Assembly: GCF_014646355.1 (NCBI RefSeq) | Contig: NZ_BMNH01000015.1 | Location: 1-64,000 of the forward strand | DNA: 64,000 nt | Source of the DNA: Nonomuraea cavernae | Lineage (GTDB): Bacteria > Actinomycetota > Actinomycetes > Streptosporangiales > Streptosporangiaceae | Direction of reading: 5' to 3' | Shown: one piece after another, positions 9,001 to 18,583 of the stretch | Layout of the letters: each line of letters begins with the position of its first letter | Numbering within the stretch: the stretch's first letter is position 1 | Translations under genes and position numbers: made by a program | The notes under the pieces: generated by a model | What the model was told of the DNA's origin: nothing | The model's database searches: none | The model's input: the letters and a program-made list of their open reading frames with translations, nothing else

Positions 9001-10542
9001 TCAGTGGAAGAAGTGACGTGTCCCGGTGAAGTAGAGCGTGATGCCCGCTTTCTCCGCCGCGTCGATGACCTCCTGGTCACGTACGGACCCTCCCGGCTCC
9101 ACGATGGCCTTGACCCCGGCCTCGATCAGCACCTGCGGGCCGTCGGCGAACGGGAAGAACGCGTCGGACGCCGCCACCGAGCCCTCGGCGCGCTCACCGG
9201 CGCGGGTGACCGCCAGCCGGCACGAGTCGACCCGGTTGACCTGCCCCATCCCGACGCCCACGGTCGCCCCGTCCGCCGCCAGCAGGATGGCGTTGGACTT
9301 GACCGAGCGGCAGGCCCGCCAGGCGAAGGCCAGGTCGGCCAGCGTCTCGGGCGAGGCCGCCGGGCCCGCCTTGAGCTCCCACCGCTCGGGCGCGTCGCCC
9401 GGCGCGTCGACCCGGTCGGTCTGCTGCACCAGCAACCCGCCGTCGATCCGGCGGAACTCCGCCGGGTTCGCGGGGCCCTGCGGGCAGACGAGGAGCCGGA
9501 GGTTCTTCTTGCGGGTCAGCACCTCCAGCGCCTCAGGCTCGTACGACGGCGCCACCACGACCTCGGTGAACACCTCGGCGATCTGCCCGGCCAGCTCCGC
9601 CGTCACCGCGCCGTTGACCGCGATCACGCCGCCGTAGGCCGACACCGGGTCGCAGGCGTGGGCCTTGCGGTGCGCCTCGGCCACGTCGGCGCCCACCGCG
9701 ATGCCGCAGGGGTTCTGGTGCTTGATGATCGCCACGCAGGGCCCGGTGAGGTCCCACGCCGCGCGCCAGGCCGCGTCGGCGTCGAGGTAGTTGTTGTAGG
9801 ACATCTCCTTGCCGTGCAACTGCTCGGCATTGGCCAGCCCGCCCGTGCCGGCGCTGTAGAGCGCGGCGCCCTGGTGCGGGTTCTCGCCGTAGCGCAGCGT
9901 GGACGAGAGCTGCCAGGTGGCCCCCATGAACCCCGGCCAGTCGCCCTCGGACGCGTAGACGCCGCCGAACCAGGACGCGACCGCCACGTCGTAGGCGGCG
10001 GTCTGGGCGTAGGCGAGGCCCGCCAGCCGCTTGCGCTCGGCCAGGGTGAACCCGCCGTCGCGCAGCGCGGCCAGCACGTCGCCGTAGTGGCCGGGATCGA
10101 CGACGACCGCGCAGGCGTTGTGGTTCTTGGCCGCGCCGCGGATCATCGCGGGCCCGCCGATGTCGATCTGCTCGACGCACTCCGCGTCGGACGCCCCCGA
10201 GGCCACCGTCTCCTGGAACGGGTAGAGGTTGACCACGACCAGCTGGAACGGGTCGATCTCCAGCTCCTCGAGCTGGGTCACGTGACTCGGCTTGGACAGG
10301 TCGGCCAGCAGGCCCGCGTGCACGCGCGGGTGCAGCGTCTTGACCCGGCCGTCGAGGCACTCGGGGAACCCGGTCAGCTGCTCGACCTTGGTCACCGGGA
10401 CACCGTAGGACGCGATCGCGGCGGCGGTGCCGCCCGTCGACACGATCTCCACGTCGGCCTCGTCGAGCGCCCTGGCCAGCTCTTCGAGACCTGACTTGTC
10501 GTACACCGCGATCAACGCGCGCCTGATGGCGATGCGAGTCAC
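9001..10542 (-). CDS. purH: Bifunctional AICAR formyltransferase/IMP cyclohydrolase PurH
   Basis: A 513-residue enzyme for the last two steps of IMP synthesis. The N-terminal IMP cyclohydrolase (MGS-like) domain carries IVSTGGTAAAIASYGV and DGRVKTLHPRVHAGLL. The C-terminal AICAR transformylase domain includes LRYGENPHQGAALY and a typical end, KAGITLYFTGTRHFFH. The GTG at 10542 has AGGAGGGGG about nine bases upstream. It overlaps the purN stop (GTGA), so the two are co-translated. A longer in-frame extension to 10764 runs through purN and is rejected. Confidence 0.97.
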   Translation of the reverse strand: MTRIAIRRALIAVYDKSGLEELARALDEADVEIVSTGGTAAAIASYGVPVTKVEQLTGFPECLDGRVKTLHPRVHAGLLADLSKPSHVTQLEELEIDPFQLVVVNLYPFQETVASGASDAECVEQIDIGGPAMIRGAAKNHNACAVVVDPGHYGDVLAALRDGGFTLAERKRLAGLAYAQTAAYDVAVASWFGGVYASEGDWPGFMGATWQLSSTLRYGENPHQGAALYSAGTGGLANAEQLHGKEMSYNNYLDADAAWRAAWDLTGPCVAIIKHQNPCGIAVGADVAEAHRKAHACDPVSAYGGVIAVNGAVTAELAGQIAEVFTEVVVAPSYEPEALEVLTRKKNLRLLVCPQGPANPAEFRRIDGGLLVQQTDRVDAPGDAPERWELKAGPAASPETLADLAFAWRACRSVKSNAILLAADGATVGVGMGQVNRVDSCRLAVTRAGERAEGSVAASDAFFPFADGPQVLIEAGVKAIVEPGGSVRDQEVIDAAEKAGITLYFTGTRHFFH

Positions 10543-11168
10543 GTGGATCCCCCTCCTGGTTGGTTGCCGATGCGGACGGTGCGTCCGCTGACCGTCCAGC
10601 CCTCGCGGGCCATCCGGCCGACGATCTCGACGAGCAGACGCCGCTCGACGGTCTTGATGCGCTCGTGCAGAACCGCCTCGTCGTCGTCGGCCAGCACCCT
10701 CACGACCTCCTGGGCGACGATCGGCCCGCTGTCGACGCCGGCGTCGGCCAGCATCACCGTGCACCCCGTCACCTTGACCCCGTGGGCGAGCGCGTCACGC
10801 ACGCCATGGGCCCCGGGAAAGGACGGCAGCAACGCCGGGTGGGTGTTGAGCACGGGGAAGGCGTCGAGCGTCGGCGCGCCGAGGATTTTCATGAACCCCG
10901 CCGACACCACCAGTTCGGGCTCGTACGACGCGATCCTGGCCGCGATGGCCCGATCCCAGTCGGCACGCGTCGGATGATCGCGCAGTTTCTCGACGAAAGT
11001 CGGCACACCCGCTCGCGCGGCCCTGGCGAGACCTTCGATCCCCTCCCGGTCGGCGCCCACGGCGACCACCCGGGCGCCATAGGACGGGTCGGCGGAAGCG
11101 TCCAGCAGGGCCTGTAGGTTGGTTCCAGAGCCGGAGACGAGGACGACGAGCCGCCCAGCCTTTGACAC
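10539..11168 (-). CDS. purN: Phosphoribosylglycinamide formyltransferase PurN
   Basis: A 209-residue enzyme transferring formyl from 10-formyl-THF to GAR, the third step of purine synthesis. The substrate loop is VSGSGTNLQALLDA. The catalytic Asn and His are in NTHPALLPSFPGAHG, and the catalytic Asp is in DAGVDSGPIVAQEVV. The GTG at 11168 (VSKAGRLVVLV) fits family length better than the upstream start at 11204. It is first in the purN-purH operon, with a 4-base overlap. Confidence 0.96.
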   Translation of the reverse strand: MSKAGRLVVLVSGSGTNLQALLDASADPSYGARVVAVGADREGIEGLARAARAGVPTFVEKLRDHPTRADWDRAIAARIASYEPELVVSAGFMKILGAPTLDAFPVLNTHPALLPSFPGAHGVRDALAHGVKVTGCTVMLADAGVDSGPIVAQEVVRVLADDDEAVLHERIKTVERRLLVEIVGRMAREGWTVSGRTVRIGNQPGGGST

Positions 11169-11243
11169 GCGACACTCCAAGGGAAAACCGGGGTGGGGCT
11201 GCAAGCGTATCGGCTTCTCGCCCGGTCACGCAGAGGAGGTCAG

Positions 11244-11663
11244 GTGTCGACACCGGTGCAGGCACCGGCGGGTCAGCAGCCCGCGGATGCAGCGAGCCGC
11301 CGCGCGATCTGGTTGTCCATCGCCGCGCTGGCGATGACGTTCATGTTGCCGCTCGCCGGTCTGGTGATGGCGTTGTTCGCGATCATCGCGGGCGCGCGGG
11401 CCGTCCCGCTGCTGAAGGGCGCGGGCAAGCCGGCGGGCGTCGCCGTGGGCAGCATCGTGGTGTCCTCGATCGCTCTCACACTCTCCGCGCTGGCCACCGC
11501 GACGCAGCTCTACCTGATGGACGAATACTCGGCCTACCAGGAGTGCATGAAGAGCGCGGGCACGGTCTCCTCGCAGGGCGACTGCTTCACCCAGTTCAGG
11601 GACGCGGCCCAGAAGAAGCTGCCGCCCGACGTGCTCGACGTCCTGGGCTCCGTGCAGCCCTGA
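11244..11663 (+). CDS. Small two-helix membrane protein (DUF4190-like)
   Basis: A 139-residue protein with two hydrophobic segments separated by a short basic loop: about residues 22-47 (AIWLSIAALAMTFMLPLAGL onward) and about 60-82 (GVAVGSIVVSSIALTLSALA). That layout is common in DUF4190-type proteins. The C-terminal part is soluble with two cysteines (ECMKSAG, GDCFTQF). The GTG at 11244 has AGGAGG four bases upstream, which decides the start. It is divergent from purN and converges on the PerM-like gene. The function is unknown. Confidence 0.7.
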   Translation: MSTPVQAPAGQQPADAASRRAIWLSIAALAMTFMLPLAGLVMALFAIIAGARAVPLLKGAGKPAGVAVGSIVVSSIALTLSALATATQLYLMDEYSAYQECMKSAGTVSSQGDCFTQFRDAAQKKLPPDVLDVLGSVQP

Positions 11664-11680
11664 CCTGCCAGGCCCCCCGC

Positions 11681-11716
11681 CATGCACCCCGCCATGCACC
11701 CTGTCATGCACCCTGT
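11681..11716. repeat. Three 12-bp tandem copies
   Basis: CATGCACCC(C/T)G(C/T) repeats at 11681-11692, 11693-11704 and 11705-11716. The array sits between two convergent stop codons and abuts the stop of the PerM-like gene. Confidence 0.75.
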
Positions 11717-13350
11717 CAGTCGCGGTCCCAGGCGTAGGGGTCGAGGTAGATGACGTGACCGCCGCGGTCGTCTGACTCGTCCACGATGTCCTTGCGCGGC
11801 TGGCCGGCGACCGGCGGGGCCGCCGCGGGACGCGGGCGCGCCTGTGAGAGCGTCTCGGCCTCGGCGGAGGCGTGCTCGTCCTGCCAGTCGTCGCGGATGA
11901 CCGGGATGGGCTGGGTGTCGGCCTCGGTGGCGTCCATCCAGTGGCCCGGCAGCGGGCGGGCGTCGGCCTCGGCCAGTCCCACCTTGCTCGCCACCCTGGC
12001 GATCGCGGCTCCGGCCTTGCGCACGGGCACCGCGGCCTTGTCGAGCGGGGCCCGGGCCCGCCGGTTGAGCAGCAGCAGGTTGGTCACACCGGCCGAGATG
12101 CCCGCCGCGACGCCCACCTCCAGCGTGATGGACAGGGCCACCTCCCACGGCGACGGGCCGACGGCCGACATCCGGCCGCCGCCGATGGGGCCGCCGGACA
12201 GCGCGGCGAGCCCGCCCGCCACGAGCCCGCTGGAGACTCCGGTGAGGAAGCCCCACAACGGCGCCGCCTCGTACGACGGCGACGGCGAGATCCGGGCGAC
12301 CACGATGCCGGCCACCATCCCGGCCGCGAACGGCACCGCGACGACCGCCATCATCCAGCCGGGCACGGTGCCGCTGTCGGGGAGCGCGCCCAGCAACGGC
12401 AGGGTCGGCACGGCGCCCAGATGCACCCCCGTGGGCGCGACCAGCGTGCCCGTGCCGATCGCGAACCCGGGCCCGGCGATGTAGGAGAACGCCCAGATGA
12501 CGACGTTGAGCAGGTAGAGCAGCTGGAGCAGCAGGAGCAGCAGCCCGCCGACGAGCCCGGGCGACAGCACGCCGGACAGCTCGCGCACCTGCCCGAAGTT
12601 GAGCGCCACGGCGACCAGCACCAGGACGAGCCCGGCGGCGAGCATCACCGCGGTGGCGACGGCGGTGCCGACGGTCAGCGCGCGCACCCGCTCGGGCAGC
12701 AGCCGCAGCATCGCCCGCCACGGCCCGATCGTGCGCGCGGTGGCCAGCACGCCCGCCAGGAAGGCCAGCGCGAAGTGGCTGAACAGCGCCTCGCCGATGA
12801 ACGGCTGGGTGATCTCGTTGCGGGCGACGAGCGCGATCAGACCGGCCAGCAGCGCGTAGGGGGCGGCCAGCGAGACCCCCGCCTGGATCACCAGCACGAA
12901 CTGCGCCCGGCGGCGGGCGCTGGCCTGCTCGCGCGGGCTGTTCTTGGGCAGCCGCGCGGGCAGCCGCAGCCGCAGGTCGGCGTCACGCGCCATCCATCGC
13001 GCGGCGCGGTAGAGCAGCAGCGCGGGCAGCAGCATCAGGCCGAGCGGCAGCAGCCCGATCCGGCCGCCGGGGATCGCGAATCCGGCGTGGTGCGCGGCGA
13101 GCCACAGCTGCGCGGCGGTGCGGAACACCCCGGGCAGCCCCGCGCCCAGCGCCCCGCTGGGCGCGGCGATCCAGCCCACCAGCGTGAGTGTGGTGAGGAT
13201 GGCCAGCCCGACGCCCAGCGTGCAGGCCGCGGCGAGCATCCCGGAGACGGGCAGCGGCCGCCGCGACTCGTCGTCGTCGGGCGAGACCCCGGGGAGCCTG
13301 CCGAGGACGGAACGGGGGGTCGTCCGCAGCTGGTCCAGAATCGCCGTCAC
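11716..13350 (-). CDS. PerM-like / DUF6350 multi-pass membrane protein
   Basis: About 544 residues with eleven or more hydrophobic segments, then a hydrophilic tail from about residue 430 rich in charged residues and Ala/Pro. Position next to purN-purH and the overall pattern match the actinobacterial DUF6350 family, some members of which are called cell-division protein PerM. That link comes from memory of gene order rather than from a motif. Two starts are possible: GTG at 13350 (VTAILDQLRTTPRSVLGR) or TTG six codons upstream at 13368. Neither has a strong ribosome site. Confidence 0.7.
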   Translation of the reverse strand: MTAILDQLRTTPRSVLGRLPGVSPDDDESRRPLPVSGMLAAACTLGVGLAILTTLTLVGWIAAPSGALGAGLPGVFRTAAQLWLAAHHAGFAIPGGRIGLLPLGLMLLPALLLYRAARWMARDADLRLRLPARLPKNSPREQASARRRAQFVLVIQAGVSLAAPYALLAGLIALVARNEITQPFIGEALFSHFALAFLAGVLATARTIGPWRAMLRLLPERVRALTVGTAVATAVMLAAGLVLVLVAVALNFGQVRELSGVLSPGLVGGLLLLLLQLLYLLNVVIWAFSYIAGPGFAIGTGTLVAPTGVHLGAVPTLPLLGALPDSGTVPGWMMAVVAVPFAAGMVAGIVVARISPSPSYEAAPLWGFLTGVSSGLVAGGLAALSGGPIGGGRMSAVGPSPWEVALSITLEVGVAAGISAGVTNLLLLNRRARAPLDKAAVPVRKAGAAIARVASKVGLAEADARPLPGHWMDATEADTQPIPVIRDDWQDEHASAEAETLSQARPRPAAAPPVAGQPRKDIVDESDDRGGHVIYLDPYAWDRD

Positions 13351-13450
13351 AGTAGGCGATTTTCTCAATCTTTTCCGACCATCGCTTGGTTGACGCGCCG
13401 CACCGGACCGGGTTTGTGTCCGTCTGACGCTGTGGCGTCCAGGAAAGTGC

Positions 13451-13486
13451 CGAAGGCCCCGCGACCTGAGCGGTGCGGGGCCTTCG
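13451..13486. terminator. Terminator of sucC-sucD
   Basis: A perfect 12-bp stem, CGAAGGCCCCGC (13451-13462) with GCGGGGCCTTCG (13475-13486), has a 12-base loop. It begins 11 bases past the sucD stop in the direction of transcription. It could also insulate the divergent PerM-like promoter. Confidence 0.8.
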
Positions 13487-13496
13487 GGAAGGCAGG

Positions 13497-14372
<876 letters not shown>

Positions 14373-14375
14373 GTG

Positions 14376-15557
14376 TCACGCACCTACCGAAGCGAGCTCG
14401 GCGACCCGCTTGGCCGCGTCGTCCATCGTGTCTACCAGCTCGACCCGCGGGAGTGCGGCGTCGGCCAGGATCTGTCGCCCGAGCTGGGCGTTGTTGCCGT
14501 CGAGGCGCACCACCAGCGGGTGGGTCACGGCCTCGCCGCGGCTCTCGAGGAGCTTGAAGGCCGCCACGATGCCGTTGGCCACGGCGTCGCAGGAGGTGAT
14601 GCCGCCGAAGACGTTCACGAAGATCGACTTGACCGACGGGTCGGACAGGATGATCTCCAGGCCGGCTGCCATGACCTCGGCCGACGCGCCGCCGCCGATG
14701 TCGAGGAAGTTGGCCGGCGCGGGCTTGCCGGGGAAGGCCTCGCCCGCGTAGGCGACCACGTCGAGCGTGGACATGACCAGGCCCGCGCCGTTGCCGATGA
14801 TGCCCACGTCGCCGTCGAGCTTGACGTAGTTGAGGTCCTTGGCCTTGGCCGCGGCCTCCAGGGGGTCCTCGGCCGACTTGTCGGCGTAGGACTCGTGGTC
14901 GGGCTGGCGGAAGACCGCGTTGTCGTCGAGCGTGACCTTGCCGTCGAGGGCCTTCACCTGGCCGTCGGCCGACAGGATCATCGGGTTGACCTCGACCAGC
15001 GTGGCGTCCTCGTCGACGAAGCAGCACCAGAGCTTCTCGATCAGCTCGGCGGCGCCGTCGAGCGCCTGCTCGGGCAGCCCGCCGGCCACCGCGATCTCGC
15101 GCGCCCGCTCGCGGTCGACGCCGGTCAGCGCCGAGACCGGCACCTTGGCGACCTTCTCGGGGGCGCTGTGCGCGACCTCCTCGATGTCCATGCCGCCGGC
15201 GGCGGAACAGATCGCGAGGAAGGTACGGTTCGCGCGGTCGAGCAGGAAGGAGAAGTAATACTCCTCCGCGATCGCGCTGGCCTCCTCCACGAGCACCTTG
15301 TGGACCGTGTGGCCCTTGATGTCCATGCCGAGGATGGCCTTGGCCTTCTCGACCGCGTCCTGGGCGTCGTCGGCCACTTTGACGCCGCCGGCCTTGCCTC
15401 GGCCGCCGGTCTTGACCTGGGCCTTGACGACGACGCGGCCGGTCAGTTGCTCGGCCGCCGCCCGTGCTTCGTCCACAGTGTGGGCGACGATGCCGCGTGG
15501 CACCGGGATGCCGTAGTCAGCGAAGAGCTCCTTCGCCTGATGTTCGAACAGGTCCAC
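14376..15557 (-). CDS. sucC: Succinyl-CoA synthetase beta subunit SucC
   Basis: A 393-residue ATP-grasp subunit that starts VDLFEHQAKELFADYGIPVP, the conserved N-terminus of SucC. The nucleotide-binding domain includes VVVKAQVKTGGRGKAGGVK, and the C-terminal part ends in the ligase CoA domain (VNVFGGITSCDAVANGIV). The GTG at 15557, with AAGGA nine bases upstream, is chosen over a longer frame from 15605. It is divergent from the secreted-protein gene at 15750. Confidence 0.97.
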   Translation of the reverse strand: MDLFEHQAKELFADYGIPVPRGIVAHTVDEARAAAEQLTGRVVVKAQVKTGGRGKAGGVKVADDAQDAVEKAKAILGMDIKGHTVHKVLVEEASAIAEEYYFSFLLDRANRTFLAICSAAGGMDIEEVAHSAPEKVAKVPVSALTGVDRERAREIAVAGGLPEQALDGAAELIEKLWCCFVDEDATLVEVNPMILSADGQVKALDGKVTLDDNAVFRQPDHESYADKSAEDPLEAAAKAKDLNYVKLDGDVGIIGNGAGLVMSTLDVVAYAGEAFPGKPAPANFLDIGGGASAEVMAAGLEIILSDPSVKSIFVNVFGGITSCDAVANGIVAAFKLLESRGEAVTHPLVVRLDGNNAQLGRQILADAALPRVELVDTMDDAAKRVAELASVGA

Positions 15558-15749
15558 GAGGGTCCGTCCTTGCTTGTCCGACTGATGTTCGACGGCCCGG
15601 GGCACCCCGTGCGTGCCGGGCGATTCCGCCAGTGAAGCCTAGCCCCAAGCTTGACCTGCCCAGGTCATCGGGTCTCGGTTATCCCGTGATGTGACGGTGA
15701 TCTTACTTCGCCACCATAGCGGGCTACATCTGGAGAAAGGCGGCACCTC

Positions 15750-16652
15750 ATGAGGCGATGGATCGCCGGAGCGCTGGCCGTTTCCGCCCTGACCGTGGGC
15801 GCCCCCGCGTACGCGCAGGTCAAGCCGACGGATCCGGCCGGAGCGCTGAGCAAGCAGTTCGTCGCCGGGCAGGGTGTGCGGCTCACCGAGAAGACCCGCA
15901 CCTGGATCGGGCGCGACGAGTACATCGGGTCCGTCCGGCAGGGCGTGATCGGGTTCGGCGCCAAGGGCGTGGCGGCCGTGGAGAACACCCGCACCCCGGT
16001 GCTCACCGCCGAGCTCCGCAAGGAGTTGAAGGAGTCCGCCGCGAAGAACGAGGACGTGGCCGACTCGCTCGACCTCCTGACCGAACGGCTCTACCTGATC
16101 AGCAAGGGCGAACGGCTCTACCTCAACGGAGGGCTGCTCTCGGACCTGCTGCCCGACGGCAAGTCCTGGATCGGCATGCCGGGCCACCCCTACTCCGCCG
16201 CGTACGGCGACCAGCTGATCAACGTGTTCGAGCCGGCGACGCTCAGGCACCTGCTGGCCACGGCCGGCGGCCGGCGGGGCGACCAGTACCGCGGCTCGAC
16301 GACGTTCGCGCAGCTGTACAAGATCTCCCCTTCGTTCCGCGAGCAGGGCGGCCGGGCCCCCGAGGGCGCGGCGGCCAGGACCGTCGTGTCGTGGCGGATC
16401 ACGCTCGACGCGCGGAAGCTGGTCAAGCGCGTGGCGGTCTCGTGGACGATGCCCGTCACCAAGAAGATCTCGATGAGGGGAGAGACCGAGACCCGCTACA
16501 GCGACTGGGGCACTCCGGTGAACATCACCGCCCCCCCGGCGGACCAGGTGGCCGACATCAAGGAAGTGAACGACAGATCGTTCGCGCCTCCGTCGCCGAT
16601 CGACCGCGACTACGTCAGCGTGCCGCCCGGCGACGACGGAAACACCGAGTAA
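15750..16652 (+). CDS. Secreted protein of unknown function, paralogue 1
   Basis: A 300-residue exported protein with a signal peptide (MRRWIAGALAVSALTVGAPA, cleavage expected after AYA near residue 22) and no lipobox. Mature landmarks are GALSKQFVAGQGVRLTEKTR, a central LYLNGGLLSDLLPDGKSW and a late TVVSWRITLDARKLVKRVAV. The same landmarks occur in the same order in the next gene, so the two are tandem duplicates that have diverged. The fold may resemble LppX/LprG-type lipid-binding beta proteins, but I cannot establish this. The start has GGAGAAAGG upstream. Confidence 0.75.
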   Translation: MRRWIAGALAVSALTVGAPAYAQVKPTDPAGALSKQFVAGQGVRLTEKTRTWIGRDEYIGSVRQGVIGFGAKGVAAVENTRTPVLTAELRKELKESAAKNEDVADSLDLLTERLYLISKGERLYLNGGLLSDLLPDGKSWIGMPGHPYSAAYGDQLINVFEPATLRHLLATAGGRRGDQYRGSTTFAQLYKISPSFREQGGRAPEGAAARTVVSWRITLDARKLVKRVAVSWTMPVTKKISMRGETETRYSDWGTPVNITAPPADQVADIKEVNDRSFAPPSPIDRDYVSVPPGDDGNTE

Positions 16653-16683
16653 TCCAATTCCGGTCGCTTATCGTCATGACACA

Positions 16684-16708
16684 GGGCCCGACGGTGACCG
16701 TCGGGCCC
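16684..16708. terminator. Intrinsic terminator between the secreted paralogues
   Basis: GGGCCCGACGGT-G-ACCGTCGGGCCC is a perfect 12-bp palindrome followed by TTCTGC, 31 bases past the stop of the first paralogue. It suggests that the two genes are transcribed separately. Confidence 0.75.
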
Positions 16709-16777
16709 TTCTGCACAAAAAATCCACACGATTCCTTCGCGATATTCCACGCTTTGAGATATCGCCGTGATCTTGAG

Positions 16778-16804
16778 TTGACAGAATTCCCCGGCGCCTA
16801 ATTG
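16778..16804 (+). promoter_or_regulatory. Possible promoter of secreted paralogue 2
   Basis: A consensus TTGACA (16778-16783) is followed after only 15 bases by TAATTG (16799-16804), in an AT-rich patch that is unusual for this window. The spacer is shorter than ideal. GAAGGGG precedes the ATG at 16824. Confidence 0.4.
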
Positions 16805-16823
16805 TGAATCGAAGGGGATACAT

Positions 16824-17687
16824 ATGAAGCGAATCATCACCGGCCTGGCCCTGGCGTCGGCCGCGGCACTCGTCACGGCCGCGCCCGCCCAGGCGGCTCC
16901 GAAGAATCCGGTCGCCGCCGTCAAGAAGCAGTTCGTGGCCGGTCACGGAGTGAAGTTCGTCGACCGCGCCACCATTTCCAGCGGTGGCGTCCGCGACATC
17001 GTCGCCCGCCGGACGGGGACGTACGAGTTCGGCAAGTCGGGTGTGAAGTCCTCCGACATCACCGGCAAGTTCGCCTTCAAGGCGAGCGACTTCGGCGACG
17101 AGGCCGACTCGGAGTTCGTCAAGGCACTCACCACGCCCGAGCGCGCGATCAAGGTGGGCAAGTCGACCTACCTGTCCGGCGGGCTGTGGAGCACCCTGGT
17201 GCCCGACGGCTCGACGTGGCTCAAGGTGCCCGGCACCACGATCGGCGGCGTGACCGACGTCTACGGCCAGCCGCTGAACATCACCGAGCTCGCCACGCTC
17301 AAGACCCTGCTCAAGGGGGCCAAGCCCGCGGCGGGCGGCTACGCCGGCAAGATCACCGTGCGTGACCTGCGCGAGGTCTCCACGTCCTTCCGCGCCGCGC
17401 AGTGGCTCAACAAGCCGAAGGCCAAGACGCTGAAGAGCGTCATCTCCTGGCGGATCACCCTGGACGCCAGGGGGCTGCCCACGCGGCTGGTCTCCACCTT
17501 CCCGGGGACCGCCCTGGCGTCCGACGCGCCCAAGGGCCTGATCCTCAGCGTCGACACCCGCTTCACCGGCTGGGGCAGCAAGGTCTCGATCAAGGCGCCG
17601 AACACCGACGAGGTGACGACCAACCTTGAGGACGGCCAGAAGATCCCGGACAGCCTGACCCTCCCGCTGGGCTCCATCGCGCACTAG
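16824..17687 (+). CDS. Secreted protein of unknown function, paralogue 2
   Basis: A 287-residue exported protein with a clear signal peptide (MKRIITGLALASAAALVTAA, cleavage near AQA at residue 25) and no lipobox. It shares the layout of the preceding gene: VAAVKKQFVAGHGVKFVDRA, then STYLSGGLWSTLVPDGSTWL, then SVISWRITLDARGLPTRLVS. Both copies also end with a WG(S/T)-V-IKAP/ITAP segment. Its own promoter and flanking hairpins suggest independent expression. The function is unknown. Confidence 0.75.
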   Translation: MKRIITGLALASAAALVTAAPAQAAPKNPVAAVKKQFVAGHGVKFVDRATISSGGVRDIVARRTGTYEFGKSGVKSSDITGKFAFKASDFGDEADSEFVKALTTPERAIKVGKSTYLSGGLWSTLVPDGSTWLKVPGTTIGGVTDVYGQPLNITELATLKTLLKGAKPAAGGYAGKITVRDLREVSTSFRAAQWLNKPKAKTLKSVISWRITLDARGLPTRLVSTFPGTALASDAPKGLILSVDTRFTGWGSKVSIKAPNTDEVTTNLEDGQKIPDSLTLPLGSIAH

Positions 17688-17730
17688 TCGGTCGATCAGG
17701 TTTTCTGCGCTGGTCGGGATGGTCAGCGGT

Positions 17731-17755
17731 CGTAGGCGATCAACGATCGCCTACG
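17731..17755. terminator. Hairpin downstream of secreted paralogue 2
   Basis: CGTAGGCGATC-AAC-GATCGCCTACG is a perfect 11-bp inverted repeat 43 bases past the stop. It lies between this gene and the convergent tetR gene and may serve both. Apart from it, I see nothing in 17688-17836. Confidence 0.65.
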
Positions 17756-17836
17756 GTCTGCCGATCATCCCGTTCAGCCAGATGGCGGTGTCGAAGGCCC
17801 ACTCGCCACCCGTTCGGTCCAGATGTCAGCCGGGGC

Positions 17837-18475
17837 TCAGGTCAGCGCAGACGGCGTGGCGCGTGGTCCAGAGGGCCCACTCTCGTGCTGGACGGCCAGC
17901 GGAGCGAGGGCGGCATCGATGGCGTCGGCCAGGCGACGGGGGTCCGCTTCGGCGCGGGCGACGACATGAAGTCCCTGCATGAGGGTGAGCAGCAAGCGCG
18001 CGTGAGCCGCGCAGTCGATGTCAGGGCCGACCTCGCCGGACCGCTGCGCGGCGTCGAGGGCCGACTCCAGGCCGGTTTCCAGTGCGGCGAAGCCGCCGCG
18101 GACCAGACGGCCCGCCACGTGGTCCTCCGGTAGCAGCTCGGCCGCGGTGTTGCCGAGCATGCAGCCACGGCCGGGTGTGGCCTGCGCGGCCTCGAGGACA
18201 CTCAGAAGCAGCTCGCGGACACGCGGCAGGACGGGCCCCTCGGCGGCGATCTCGGTCGCCTGCTCCCGAGCGGCGTCTGCGTAACGCTCAAGCGTCCGCA
18301 GGAAGAGCGCATGTTTGTCGCCGTAAGCGGCGTACAGGCTGCCCGGCAGCACGCCGAGCTCGTGCTTGAGGTCGCGCAACGACGTTGCCGCGAAGCCGCG
18401 TCGCCAGAAGATCTCCAGCGCTCCCTGAACGACCTGGTCGTCGTCGAAGGAGCGCGGCCGGCCGGTTCGTGGCAT
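17837..18475 (-). CDS. TetR-family transcriptional regulator
   Basis: A 212-residue repressor-type protein. The N-terminal helix-turn-helix reads GALEIFWRRGFAATSLRDL followed by GVLPGSLYAAYGDKHALFLR, which is characteristic of TetR. The C-terminal ligand domain includes GRGCMLGNTAAELLP, as in the AcrR/YxaF-like group that often answers electrophiles or drugs. The ATG at 18475 (MPRTGRPRSFDD) fits better than an extension to 18490. It is divergent from a RibD-fold reductase, with two palindromes between them, so it probably represses that gene and itself. Confidence 0.9.
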   Translation of the reverse strand: MPRTGRPRSFDDDQVVQGALEIFWRRGFAATSLRDLKHELGVLPGSLYAAYGDKHALFLRTLERYADAAREQATEIAAEGPVLPRVRELLLSVLEAAQATPGRGCMLGNTAAELLPEDHVAGRLVRGGFAALETGLESALDAAQRSGEVGPDIDCAAHARLLLTLMQGLHVVARAEADPRRLADAIDAALAPLAVQHESGPSGPRATPSALT

Positions 18476-18484
18476 GACCGCATC

Positions 18485-18519
18485 GTACAACTTTTTGACA
18501 TCTCGTTCAAGAAGTGTAC
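18485..18519. promoter_or_regulatory. Imperfect palindrome, candidate TetR operator 1
   Basis: GTACAACTTTTTGA (18485-18498) faces TCAAGAAGTGTAC (18507-18519). The arms match in GTACA and CTT(T/C)TTGA with one inserted base. The site covers the -35 box TTGACA of the rightward promoter and lies just upstream of the tetR start, where binding would block both directions. Confidence 0.55.
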
Positions 18520-18522
18520 TGT
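18495..18522 (+). promoter_or_regulatory. Promoter of the RibD-fold reductase gene
   Basis: TTGACA (18495-18500), a 16-base spacer and TACTGT (18517-18522) form a good housekeeping-type promoter. It is flanked and overlapped by the two palindromes. Confidence 0.55.
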
Positions 18523-18531
18523 CCAGGGCAT

Positions 18532-18559
18532 GACTTTTTGGTCATCCGACCAAAAAGTC
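18532..18559. promoter_or_regulatory. Perfect 12-bp palindrome, candidate TetR operator 2
   Basis: GACTTTTTGGTC (18532-18543) and GACCAAAAAGTC (18548-18559) are perfect inverted repeats separated by ATCC. The palindrome lies just downstream of the predicted -10 box, in the leader of the reductase gene. Its length and symmetry suit a TetR dimer. A leader hairpin is the other reading. Confidence 0.65.
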
Positions 18560-18583
18560 GTCGGCCACTTCGAGGAGATCCCT

